Shown piece after piece: positions 34,017 through 41,966 of a stretch of DNA of 64,000 nucleotides (position 1 is its first letter; each line of letters begins with the position of its first letter). The translations under genes and the position numbers were made by a program. Origin of the DNA: Delftia tsuruhatensis NBRC 16741 (GTDB lineage Bacteria > Pseudomonadota > Gammaproteobacteria > Burkholderiales > Burkholderiaceae_C); contig NZ_BCTO01000022.1 in NCBI RefSeq assembly GCF_001571325.1, forward strand, positions 62,001 to 126,000. The letters are read 5' to 3'. A model generated the notes under the pieces. It was not told where the DNA came from, made no database searches, and was given only the letters and a program-made list of their open reading frames with translations.

Positions 34017-35045
34017 ATGAAACTGACAACATGCGGCGCGCTGCTCATGGCGGTGGCTCTGGCGGGATGCACGGACCGTGCACGAGATCGCGTCTCCTCC
34101 TTGGTCGAGCGGGCCCAATCGGTATTTGGCTCCAAGGACACCAAAGAGCCAGCGCCAGCGACGCCGGACTTGCTCACCCAACTGATCTCCTGGGATGCCA
34201 TCGGCATGAATCTGGCCTATGTACAGCAAAGGGCGGGGCCCACCATTCGGCCCGAAGACCACCGGCATCACTACATGGTCCAAGGCTGCCAACTGGTGCT
34301 GACGAGTGATGGGCAGGACAGAGCCATACGCTCGGTCCAGGTGGCACTCAGGCCAGAGTGCAATGTGGATGTTGGTGGGTTGCTGGGCATGCCACAGCGG
34401 CAACCACTCAAGGCGCTGAGCTTTGGGGCCTTTGATGAAGCCATGGGCTCAGGGCAGTACCTGGCAGACTGTCTTCGGGACTGCGGCAATGCCTATGTTC
34501 CCAGTGTCTACCTGGTAGCACAAGGGAGCAGGGCATTGCAGTTCAGGCAAGTAATGCTCACAGCAGAACTGGCAGCAGATCCCGTCATTGAGGCGGCAGG
34601 GCAGTGGGCTGACGCCATGGTGGCCAAGGAATCCGAAGACTGGGTGGTGAGAGATCTGGGGTTCAATTGCCAGCCTCAGAAATACCGGGATGTGGCAGCG
34701 CAGGCGCTGCACACTGTCAAACCCGAGTTCTTCAGCTTTGGGGATGAGTTGGAGTTCCCCAAGTGTCCAACGGCAGAGGCGGCATCAAATGATGAACCGA
34801 AGGCAGGAGCATTGGCTGCCCCCACCGGCATGGTCATGGTCCCGCAGCCAGCAGGACAGTGTGACATGGACTACGACAAGCGGCTACGCGGTGCAGGTCT
34901 AAAAGCGAACGAGGTCTCCATCCATGGTCCTGAAGACGAAGACTTCAAGGGCTATGGATGTGCCTACCGCATCGTGCCTGCGCCAGGCAATGCGGTACCG
35001 CCAGGATCGACGGTGACCTATCGCAGTGCATGGGAGGCTGGGTGA
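34017..35045 (+). CDS. predicted lipoprotein, unknown function
   Basis: A 342-residue protein with a lipoprotein signal: LTTCGALLMAVALAGC, Cys18 being the lipidation site. The mature part has an acidic and Cys-containing core (YMVQGCQLVL, RPECNVDV, LADCLRDCGN, DLGFNCQPQ, GYGCAYRIV), suggesting disulfide bonds in the periplasm. I recognise no family. Another lipoprotein gene follows 92 bases later, so the two may be functionally linked. Confidence 0.7.
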   Translation: MKLTTCGALLMAVALAGCTDRARDRVSSLVERAQSVFGSKDTKEPAPATPDLLTQLISWDAIGMNLAYVQQRAGPTIRPEDHRHHYMVQGCQLVLTSDGQDRAIRSVQVALRPECNVDVGGLLGMPQRQPLKALSFGAFDEAMGSGQYLADCLRDCGNAYVPSVYLVAQGSRALQFRQVMLTAELAADPVIEAAGQWADAMVAKESEDWVVRDLGFNCQPQKYRDVAAQALHTVKPEFFSFGDELEFPKCPTAEAASNDEPKAGALAAPTGMVMVPQPAGQCDMDYDKRLRGAGLKANEVSIHGPEDEDFKGYGCAYRIVPAPGNAVPPGSTVTYRSAWEAG

Positions 35046-35137
35046 GCCTCATCCATGCCTGTTATCCCTCTTGGACGTCTCTCTATGGCTTCTCTTCATG
35101 GGCTGCGGTAGCAGCCTCGTTCACCTCTCACACACCT

Positions 35138-35971
35138 ATGAAAAATCTCTCCCTCGTTGTGGCTTGCTCCGCCATCGCTCTTTCTGCTTGCAGCAAGAGT
35201 CCCGTTGACATCGTCAAGTCCAGTTATATCGATGATGCTCGTACCACGACAGTCGCCAACGGTCTGAGCAAGCGTCCACTGTGCAAAAGCACCCATTGGG
35301 ATAGCTTCAAGGACGACAAAGGTCGTGCGGTCGTGCAGTACAAGTGCGCCATCGTAGATGGCGATGATTTCTTGAAGGATAGGAGAGATGATTACTTGGA
35401 ACGCGCAATCAAAGATGCGGAGATTGCAGTGACGAGCGCTGTGGGGACGCGTGACAGCATCTTGCAAATGATTGAGGAGGACTACCCCGATTCCCGGAGA
35501 AGCATTGAGCGTTTGCAAAGCGGGATCGAGAGGGTTCAGGCACTGCCTACACAGGGATTGACTGAGAAGGAACAAATAAATGGCCGATTGTTCCAGATAC
35601 AGGAAATCGAACGGGTTCTGGGCGAGAGGAGACGCGATGCTCAGCGCGAGCTGGAATCATCGGAGCGAGCAATCGTGACTGCCAAGGAGAGGAACAATCC
35701 CGAGATGCTCAGAAAAGAGGCCCTCGCACGGCACCCCGTTCACAAGGATGCCGCAGAGGTTTTTCAATGGATCGTGAATGGGGAAGGGCGGGCAGTTCTC
35801 ACCTATGGCGAGATCCAGGCCGTGGGTACCAATGGTCAGGAGCAGACGCTGATGAAATACAACCAACCGGGGGCGATGCTCAATCTAGCGACCCAGGCGC
35901 AGGAGAGCAAAATCCTGGACTATATGCGCGGGATCGGGCTGGCTTCTTTTACGGGTGCATTGGGGAGGTAA
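35138..35971 (+). CDS. predicted lipoprotein with coiled-coil region
   Basis: A 277-residue protein with a lipobox (LSLVVACSAIALSAC, Cys18). The centre (about residues 85-195) is highly charged and helical with heptad-like spacing (RRSIERLQSGIERVQAL, LFQIQEIERVLGERRRDAQRELESSERA), likely a coiled coil. No family is recognised. It sits at the end of a run of plus-strand envelope proteins that begins at 32.4 kb. Confidence 0.68.
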   Translation: MKNLSLVVACSAIALSACSKSPVDIVKSSYIDDARTTTVANGLSKRPLCKSTHWDSFKDDKGRAVVQYKCAIVDGDDFLKDRRDDYLERAIKDAEIAVTSAVGTRDSILQMIEEDYPDSRRSIERLQSGIERVQALPTQGLTEKEQINGRLFQIQEIERVLGERRRDAQRELESSERAIVTAKERNNPEMLRKEALARHPVHKDAAEVFQWIVNGEGRAVLTYGEIQAVGTNGQEQTLMKYNQPGAMLNLATQAQESKILDYMRGIGLASFTGALGR

Positions 35972-36257
35972 TTCTTGTCGAAACCGAGGGGTAGCTGGCG
36001 AGCGTTTTGCCAAGTCAAATCTCCCAGTCGATGCTTATGTCCTATGGCCCAAATCCCTTCGTCTCCTTTTAACAATTGCCGCAACGCCTTGAGCTTCTTC
36101 CACATGCTGCGGTAGTTCCCATGGTTGAAACGACCTTGTTGTTCAAGAAAAATCTTGCAATTGGCCTCTGCAAAGACATCTGTTGGATGTCGGGCTCAGC
36201 ATAAAGGCAAGTGCTTTATGTGGCCTTGAAACTGACCCTCTAATATTTAAATACAAC

Positions 36258-36911
36258 TCAGATTCGACTTCCCCCGAAAGAGTGAATGCTTTGCTCGTAG
36301 TCCTTGGTCTCCATTTTGCACAAATAGCTTGCACGATAAAACGCGTCTTGGAATGACTTCGAATCATTCCTCCAAATGCAATATGTTGGGTTGAGGGGAA
36401 TATGAATCAGACCCAAAAGATCCTCTGGGTACATTTCCAAAGCACTTCCCCATGCTTCATGAATTCGAGAGTACATATTATCGCTCTCAAGTTCAAATTT
36501 GCCAATGGACCTATAGGCATCGTGATTCAAGAGCAAGACAACGTGATAGTGAACTCCACCAAAGCTACTAACTTCTCTGCACCAGAGGAATCGCACCTCG
36601 GTATCGTGAACCCGGTTACCTTTCTTTTTGCTTTGAGCTTGAGAGTGTTTGATCTTTGCTTTAAGTGAGGCGATGAACTTGGACATCAGCTGATTGCTAT
36701 TCTTTGTGATCTGATCGCAGCCTTCAGGCACATGTAAATCAAAACGAAGCATACAAACACGCCCATATTGATCCAAGGCCTTTTGAAAGATCTTAAACGT
36801 CTTATCCAAATACTCTCTGATGACGAGTCCATGTTTCAGTTGAATCTCATAACCCTCGTAAGTAGGTTTGGTGTAAATGTGATGGTTTGTGTTGAAAGGA
36901 TTGCGCTTCAT
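36258..36911 (-). CDS. inovirus Gp2 / YfjJ-type replication-like protein
   Basis: A 217-residue protein of the group found in filamentous phages and in cryptic prophages as YagK/YfjJ. Recognisable parts are CMLRFDLHVPEG, FLWCREVSSFGGVHYHVVLLLNHD (a His-x-His stretch as in rolling-circle Rep proteins) and RIHEAWGSALE. It probably helps replicate a small element. AT content is clearly higher than in the flanking genes, a sign of foreign origin. An AlpA-type gene lies 250 bases upstream on the same strand. Confidence 0.8.
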   Translation of the reverse strand: MKRNPFNTNHHIYTKPTYEGYEIQLKHGLVIREYLDKTFKIFQKALDQYGRVCMLRFDLHVPEGCDQITKNSNQLMSKFIASLKAKIKHSQAQSKKKGNRVHDTEVRFLWCREVSSFGGVHYHVVLLLNHDAYRSIGKFELESDNMYSRIHEAWGSALEMYPEDLLGLIHIPLNPTYCIWRNDSKSFQDAFYRASYLCKMETKDYEQSIHSFGGSRI

Positions 36912-37162
36912 GATGTATGCTTTGAATTTGTTTGAGGCATACGTTTGGCGTTGGATGGAAAATATCCATCTTTAGATATCAAAGGGCAGAATTAATCCTG
37001 CTGCATCGACCTATACTCATCCCTTGTTTCTTATTAATAATACTTAAACATACAGCAAGAAGCAAATGGATCATGGGGTCTTTTATAAAAATCATCGGGG
37101 AATATGGAGAAGGGCAGTCAATCGACTGCCCTTTGATTTTTTGTTTTCACTCTTGAAAATAA

Positions 37163-37354
37163 TTAATTGTGGCTCTGATCCCTCACAGAGATCCGGCTCT
37201 GAATCCAGGTATCAACCTCCGACTCCAACCAGCCTACTGCGCGCAATCCCAAAGGGATGGGCTTGGGGAAGGCTTCGTCTTTGATGAGTATATACAGAGT
37301 TGTCTTCCCGAGACTTGTTTTGAGCAAAACTTCCTTCAGCTTTAAGACACGCAT
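37163..37354 (-). CDS. AlpA-family regulator/excisionase
   Basis: A 63-residue protein of the AlpA family: VLKLKEVLLKTSLGKTTLYILIKDEAFPKPIPLG, then VGWLESEVDTWIQSR. AlpA of E. coli CP4-57 activates the excision of that ssrA-integrated element. Here it stands beside a YfjJ-like gene, as in CP4-57. I use the ATG at 37354 rather than the one four codons earlier because the domain starts there; either is possible. Confidence 0.85.
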   Translation of the reverse strand: MRVLKLKEVLLKTSLGKTTLYILIKDEAFPKPIPLGLRAVGWLESEVDTWIQSRISVRDQSHN

Positions 37355-37643
37355 GATGATTTCCAATGATTAAGACATTGGATGTGCCTTTGATAGAGGA
37401 ATTTGATTTTTTAAAGATCTTTTCTTGGAAGAGGTTTATTGCCACTATGAGTGCTGCAACACCTCACGCAGGCTGTCCGGAATCCACACCCCTTGGGCTC
37501 AGACGTCAATCAAAGATCATCTATGATTTTCACCATCCAAGGAACAATGGCGTATCTATAGCGGTACCTTCGTAGGATTCTCCTAGTAGACATGCGGAAA
37601 TAATCTATATAGAATCATAAAAACATCTACATGGAACCTAGGT

Positions 37644-38564
37644 ATGAATGATTCGAGTATATTTATATCCAAGTCTGACAAAGAAGAGTTGCAGGACTTT
37701 TTTCCAGGTGTAAAGATTGGCTTTAGAGAGCTAAAATTTATAATTGGATACTTGGCGATCAATTGCGAAATTGAAAGACTAACCGAGTCAGCAATCCAAA
37801 GTGAAGTTCTTTTAAACATAAAAAAGCATGCAAGAAAAGAGCAAATTGGATTTATCAATGGATCTCTTAGGGAGGCTAGATTTGATGCCGACGAGCTATC
37901 ATTTATCGAAAATTCAAAGTCTCATAATTTTCTGGTGGAGAAAATAATTGAAAATTTGCAAAATAATTCAAAATTCTCTCTTTATGGAAACATGAGATCT
38001 GGAAGGGTAAACCATGTGTTGGGTCACAAGGATTTTCTAATTTTCCTTATTGATGTGCAAATCGGTTTATTGGATGCAAAAAGGAGCTTTGTTGAAATTG
38101 CCAAATCAACTTTTTATAAATATACCCAGAAAATAAAATTCATAAAATGGTATGAAGAAGCGGAAGATAGAGTTCCGCTTGCATTCGAGTATTTTAAAAA
38201 TAAAGGCTTGTATTTTTCTCTTCAGCAGAATTTTCTAGATATTCATGATTTGAAGATATTTTTTTGGGATGGGGGAAAAACGCCAGAACAAATTAGGCTG
38301 ATGGATTTGAACTTTCGGCGCTATTATCATAATAAAAAATCTAGAGAAAAAAAGGTGACTAAGCAAGCAAATTTCTCTCTGTCTGATAAATCCATAAATA
38401 ACATTGAAAAGATAGCTAGAAAGCATGGGGTAACAAAATCAATGATTGTGGACACCCTTTTTAAAAGTCCCTCACTTGCAAAGCAAATTGATATGGCATT
38501 GAAAGATCGATTGGATTTCTCTTTGCCAGATTTGCTTCCTTCTCTTGATGAGAAGCAGGAGTAA
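37644..38564 (+). CDS. AT-rich hypothetical protein with C-terminal ribbon-helix-helix-like motif
   Basis: A 306-residue protein encoded by strikingly AT-rich DNA. The first 230 residues are not recognised; they are helical and rich in Lys, Ile and Phe. Near the C-terminus, NFSLSDKSINNIEKIARKHGVTKSMIVDTLF has the spacing of a ribbon-helix-helix (CopG/Arc) DNA-binding unit. It is divergent from alpA across a 290-bp AT-rich region. It may be a regulator or accessory replication protein of the same small element. Confidence 0.7.
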   Translation: MNDSSIFISKSDKEELQDFFPGVKIGFRELKFIIGYLAINCEIERLTESAIQSEVLLNIKKHARKEQIGFINGSLREARFDADELSFIENSKSHNFLVEKIIENLQNNSKFSLYGNMRSGRVNHVLGHKDFLIFLIDVQIGLLDAKRSFVEIAKSTFYKYTQKIKFIKWYEEAEDRVPLAFEYFKNKGLYFSLQQNFLDIHDLKIFFWDGGKTPEQIRLMDLNFRRYYHNKKSREKKVTKQANFSLSDKSINNIEKIARKHGVTKSMIVDTLFKSPSLAKQIDMALKDRLDFSLPDLLPSLDEKQE

Positions 38565-39125
38565 TTAAGTTATAAGTTTGAAGAGGGAATCGGGTAGGTC
38601 TATTTTGAAAATATTTTATCAAGTCAATTTTTGATGATCTTCTTTGGTGATTTTAATTTGGTGGATTACTAGTGCGTGATCCACTTTTGTAAGGAAGGAT
38701 ATTTCACTGGTGAGTAGATGGCGCATTGGGTTGACCAGATTTATGCTTTGTGCTCAATAAATTCTGCCACTCTCGCATCATCTGGCAGCGCTTCTTCATA
38801 CCTTCACTTGGCTTTCCAAGGTGTGTGCGATAACCTGCTCGGCGGCCTTTCTTGGAGAGTTGGTTTGCTCTCCAGCCCAGTCTTTGAATGTGGCACGAAA
38901 TTCTTGGAGTAGAGCATGAATATTCATTTGCCGCATTACGACTGTCATGGTCATATTGGAGGTCCTTTGGTTCCCGGAAATGGTATTTCTCTGTTTTCGA
39001 TATAAATAAGTGACTTTAATAATCTATGCAGCCTTCGTACGAGGCCCCACTCCAGTTCCCGGCCTGGTGTAGAGGGTAGTCGTAAATTTCTATATTCGAA
39101 TCACTTTTGCATCCTATGTGTTGCT
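38565..39125. other. non-coding stretch between the AT-rich gene and the IS701 element
   Basis: About 560 bases of moderately AT-rich DNA. I see no reading frame with a start site and domain, no clear terminator and no RNA gene. It probably is island DNA in decay. Confidence 0.5.
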
Positions 39126-39129
39126 CTAG

Positions 39130-40598
39130 TCTTACTGTGTCATAAACATCAGAATGCGATCCTCTCGACTTCGTGCCGGAGGATTGATGAATGCAGCCGA
39201 ACGCTTTGAAAGCTACATGAAGCACCTGAGCGAGGGCTTGGGTCACGCAGATCGGCACGCCGGCCTTCGTGGCTACTGCACGGGCCTGATGCTCCCGCTG
39301 TCGCGCAAGAGCGTGGAGCCCATGGCCGCGCGGGTGGATCCGATGCACGCGAGCGCGCGGCACCAGTCACTGCACCACTTCGTGACCAAGGCCGAGTGGT
39401 CTGATACCCAGATGTTGCGTCGCGTATGCCAGTGGGTGATGCCCAAGATGGACTTCAGCCAGGGCGGCTGGTGGATCATCGATGACACCGGGTTCCCGAA
39501 GAAGGGTCGCCACTCGGTCGGTGTCACCCGTCAGTACTGCGGGGTGCTTGGCAAGCAGGACAACTGCCAAGTGGCCGTCAGCATCTCGCTTGCAAGCAAT
39601 CAGGGTAGCTTGCCCGTGGCCTGGCAGCTGTACCTGCCCGAGGATTGGGCGGCAGATACTGAACGACGTTCCAAGGCCGGCATTCCCGAGGAGGTTGGCT
39701 TCGCAACGAAGACGCAGATCGCCCTGCGGCAATTGCGCACTCTGCTGGACGAGGGTGCGCCGCGCTATTGCGTGCTGGCCGATGCCGGCTACGGCGTGGA
39801 CAACGCCTTCCGGCAGTCGCTCAGCGACATGGGTTTGCTCTACGCGGTCGGCGTCACCTAGGCCGTCGTGGTCTGGCCGCCCGGGGTCCAGCCGCTGCCA
39901 CCCAAGCACTACAGTGGCGTGGGTCGCCCTCCTGTTGTGCCTCGGCGCACAGCCACTCTCCAGCCCATGAATGTCAAGGCATTGGCGATGTCCCTGCCGC
40001 CGCAGGCGTTCCAGACCATCACCTGGCGCGAGGGCAGCAACACACCACTGCGCGAGCGCTTCGCGGCCGTGCGGGTGCGCCACGCTGGCGGCAACGTCGG
40101 CAAGGCACGTCTGCGTCCTGAGCAATGGCTTCTCATCGAATGGCCGGAGAAAGACGAAGAGCCAAGCAAGTACTTCTTGTCTACGCTACCCGAGGACGTC
40201 ACCATCGTCGAACTCGTCAGTGTCGCCCATCAGCGCTGGCGCATCGAGCGCGACTACCAGGATCTGAAGCAGGACTTCGGTCTCGGGCACTACGAGGGCC
40301 GAGGCTGGCGGGGATTCCACCATCATGCCGCCTTGAGCATTGCGGCCTACGGATTCCTGATGGCGGAACGTCTCATCGCCGACAAGTCTGTCGGCGGTAA
40401 AAAAAACTTCATCGAACGCCAAGTGCCTGCCCTTCCCAAGGATTACATCCCCCGCGGCAGTCGTGCGCGCGCAGCGCCACGTGGCGACCTCGATCACGAG
40501 CCTGCGCCAACGCCTGAGCTACCAGTTGATCGCCCGCCTCGGGCAGTGCCCCTGCTGCGGAAGGGCAAGTGAGAGACGAAACTTATGACACAGTAAGA
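39130..40598 (+). mobile_element. IS701-family insertion sequence, decayed
   Basis: The 1,469-bp element has 16-bp inverted ends TCTTACTGTGTCATAA and is flanked by CTAG on both sides (39126-39129 and 40599-40602), the 4-bp YTAR-type duplication of IS701. Its transposase gene carries a stop codon and a frameshift. Confidence 0.9.
39187..40572 (+). pseudogene. IS701-family transposase, in-frame stop and frameshift
   Basis: The N-terminal half is intact (ESYMKHLSEGLGHADRHAGL; first catalytic Asp in WWIIDDTGFPKKG; second in CVLADAGYGVDNAF). A TAG at 39859-39861 interrupts the frame after LLYAVGVT; the frame then resumes with VVVWPPGVQPLPP and contains the catalytic Glu region RWRIERDYQDLKQDFGLGHYEGR. 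Near 40455 the frame shifts: the family's ending VRAQRHVATSITSLRQRL and LIARLGQCPCCGR is only found in the next frame. Two independent lesions show the element is dead. Confidence 0.9.
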
Positions 40599-40693
40599 CT
40601 AGTGGATGCTGGAGTCGGGGCTGTGAATTTAATGCGCCTTCGTAGGCGGTGGCTCGATAGGGGGGGCTAAGAGCCAACGCTCTAATAGCTTAG

Positions 40694-40716
40694 AAGTGGG
40701 GGTACAAGTGGGGGTA
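40694..40716. repeat. tandem direct repeat near the island end
   Basis: AAGTGGGGGTA occurs at 40694-40704 and again at 40706-40716. Short direct repeats at this distance from an attachment core are typical of integrase arm-binding sites; that reading is inference. Confidence 0.6.
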
Positions 40717-40781
40717 TGAAGAATGGTGATAAATTGTTACAGTCAATATTCTATTGGGATCATACGGGAACATTCAATTGA

Positions 40782-40795
40782 CGCCAGCTCCACCA
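40782..40795 (+). other. tmRNA (ssrA) 3'-end fragment, probable island attachment site
   Basis: CGCCAGCTCCACCA equals the very 3' end of bacterial tmRNA genes, but no tmRNA body precedes it: the upstream DNA is AT-rich island sequence. A strong terminator follows ten bases later, as after a genuine ssrA gene. Islands that integrate into ssrA duplicate exactly this segment, so I read this as the right attachment site. The intact ssrA and the integrase should be at the other end of the island, outside the window. Confidence 0.7.
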
Positions 40796-40804
40796 TCCAA
40801 GACA

Positions 40805-40843
40805 CCGCCACACACTGAAGACCTCAGTGTGTGGCGGTTTTTT
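40805..40843 (+). terminator. strong intrinsic terminator, probably that of ssrA
   Basis: A 14-base perfect stem, CCGCCACACACTGA with TCAGTGTGTGGCGG, a five-base loop and six T. It is the strongest hairpin in the window and lies just behind the tmRNA 3'-end fragment. Confidence 0.9.
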
Positions 40844-40871
40844 CTTGCCTGTTCGTTGCCTCGCGCCCGCC

Positions 40872-41090
40872 TCAGTGGCTGCTCATGTCGGGCATGGGCT
40901 GCTGGGACAGTTCCTGGATCAGCGTCAGGCGGAAATGTGCCAGGGCCTTGGCCCCATGCTGTATGTGGTGCAGGTCTGCCACTCCGCCGATGCCCGACAC
41001 CAGCAGTTCGGGCTTGGTCGACAAAATGACTTCTATGAAGTGGTCGGCCAGTTCTGCAGCCAACAGCGTGTCCGAGTTCTGTTTGCTCAT
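40872..41090 (-). CDS. small hypothetical protein
   Basis: A 72-residue protein (MSKQNSDTLLAAELADHFIEVIL... GGVADLHHIQHGAKAL) with no signal or membrane segment and no family that I recognise. The start at 41090 is supported by GGAGG ten bases before it; the frame is open further but without such a site. It is the first gene on the chromosome side of the attachment site and is followed upstream by an H-NS gene on the same strand. Confidence 0.65.
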   Translation of the reverse strand: MSKQNSDTLLAAELADHFIEVILSTKPELLVSGIGGVADLHHIQHGAKALAHFRLTLIQELSQQPMPDMSSH

Positions 41091-41152
41091 GTGTGCTTCC
41101 TCCTGGTGATGGAAGCACATGGTATGGCATCGCGCCTGAATATGGCTGGCGA

Positions 41153-41449
41153 TCAGATGGCGAGGCTTGCGCGGTCCTTGCCTTCTATCCACTTGGGCGG
41201 CTTTCCGCGGCCTGTCCAGGTTGCGCCGGTTTCGGGGTTGCGGAATTTGGGTTCGCCCACGCTGCGCTGTCCGGTCTGGCGAGGTTTGATCCTGGCGGAG
41301 GGGAAGACATCCTCTTTCGTCAGGCCATATTGCTGCACCATGGCCTTTGCTTCAGTGATCGCATCCGTTCTTGCGTGCTTGATCAGAGCGTCGATCTTTT
41401 TCTCAAGATCGGCTTTTTGTTGCAGCAGGGCCCTGTAGTCGGATGTCAT
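41153..41449 (-). CDS. H-NS family nucleoid protein
   Basis: A 98-residue H-NS-like protein: N-terminal helical oligomerisation part (ALLQQKADLEKKIDALIKHARTDA) and the C-terminal AT-hook-like DNA-binding domain NPETGATWTGRGKPPKWIEG. Such proteins silence AT-rich foreign DNA. I chose the ATG at 41449; the frame extends upstream without coding character. A paralog with the same beginning (MTSDY) and DNA-binding core lies at 49415. It lies immediately beside the island end, where AT-rich genes would be natural targets. Confidence 0.92.
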   Translation of the reverse strand: MTSDYRALLQQKADLEKKIDALIKHARTDAITEAKAMVQQYGLTKEDVFPSARIKPRQTGQRSVGEPKFRNPETGATWTGRGKPPKWIEGKDRASLAI

Positions 41450-41966
41450 GGCGATGATGATTTTCAGTGAGAGATGTGCGTGTATATCACGGGAATAAAT
41501 TTTTTGTAAGTTATGAGTAAGAAAAAGAGTGTGGGAGTGTGCGGACGCACGAAAAGCCACCAGTGACGTGGCGCGTTCAAGACGGGTGACGAGGATGGTT
41601 GTGGCGACGAGGCGCGCCCAAGAAAAAGGCCAGCGGCTTGCGCTGGCCTGGGAAGAAAGAGCCGGTGCCTTTTTGAAGGCTTCCTGGGGGAATGAGAGGG
41701 AGGGAGGAGGAAATGCCCCAGGGCCGGCAATGAAACGATTCAGCAACTGGGTGCAATGATGCATGCCGTGTGGGAAGTGGCAGATGGGTGAGCGGCCAGT
41801 CTGCGCGTAGGACGCGGGAGCATCCGCCGAGTCACAGGCTGGTCATGTCCATGCGCGATAAACCGAAAGTTGCGCAACCACGGGGGGATGCGCATTATTT
41901 TTTTATTGCACATCCATGTCCATTGCCCGCACGCTGATTCCGTTTGTGTTCAACCCGGCCAATCCG
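41450..41966. other. non-coding region between hns-like gene and exeM-like gene
   Basis: About 500 bases holding the divergent promoters. The stretch from 41470 to 41530 is AT-rich and suits the H-NS gene's own control region. I see no further gene. Confidence 0.5.
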
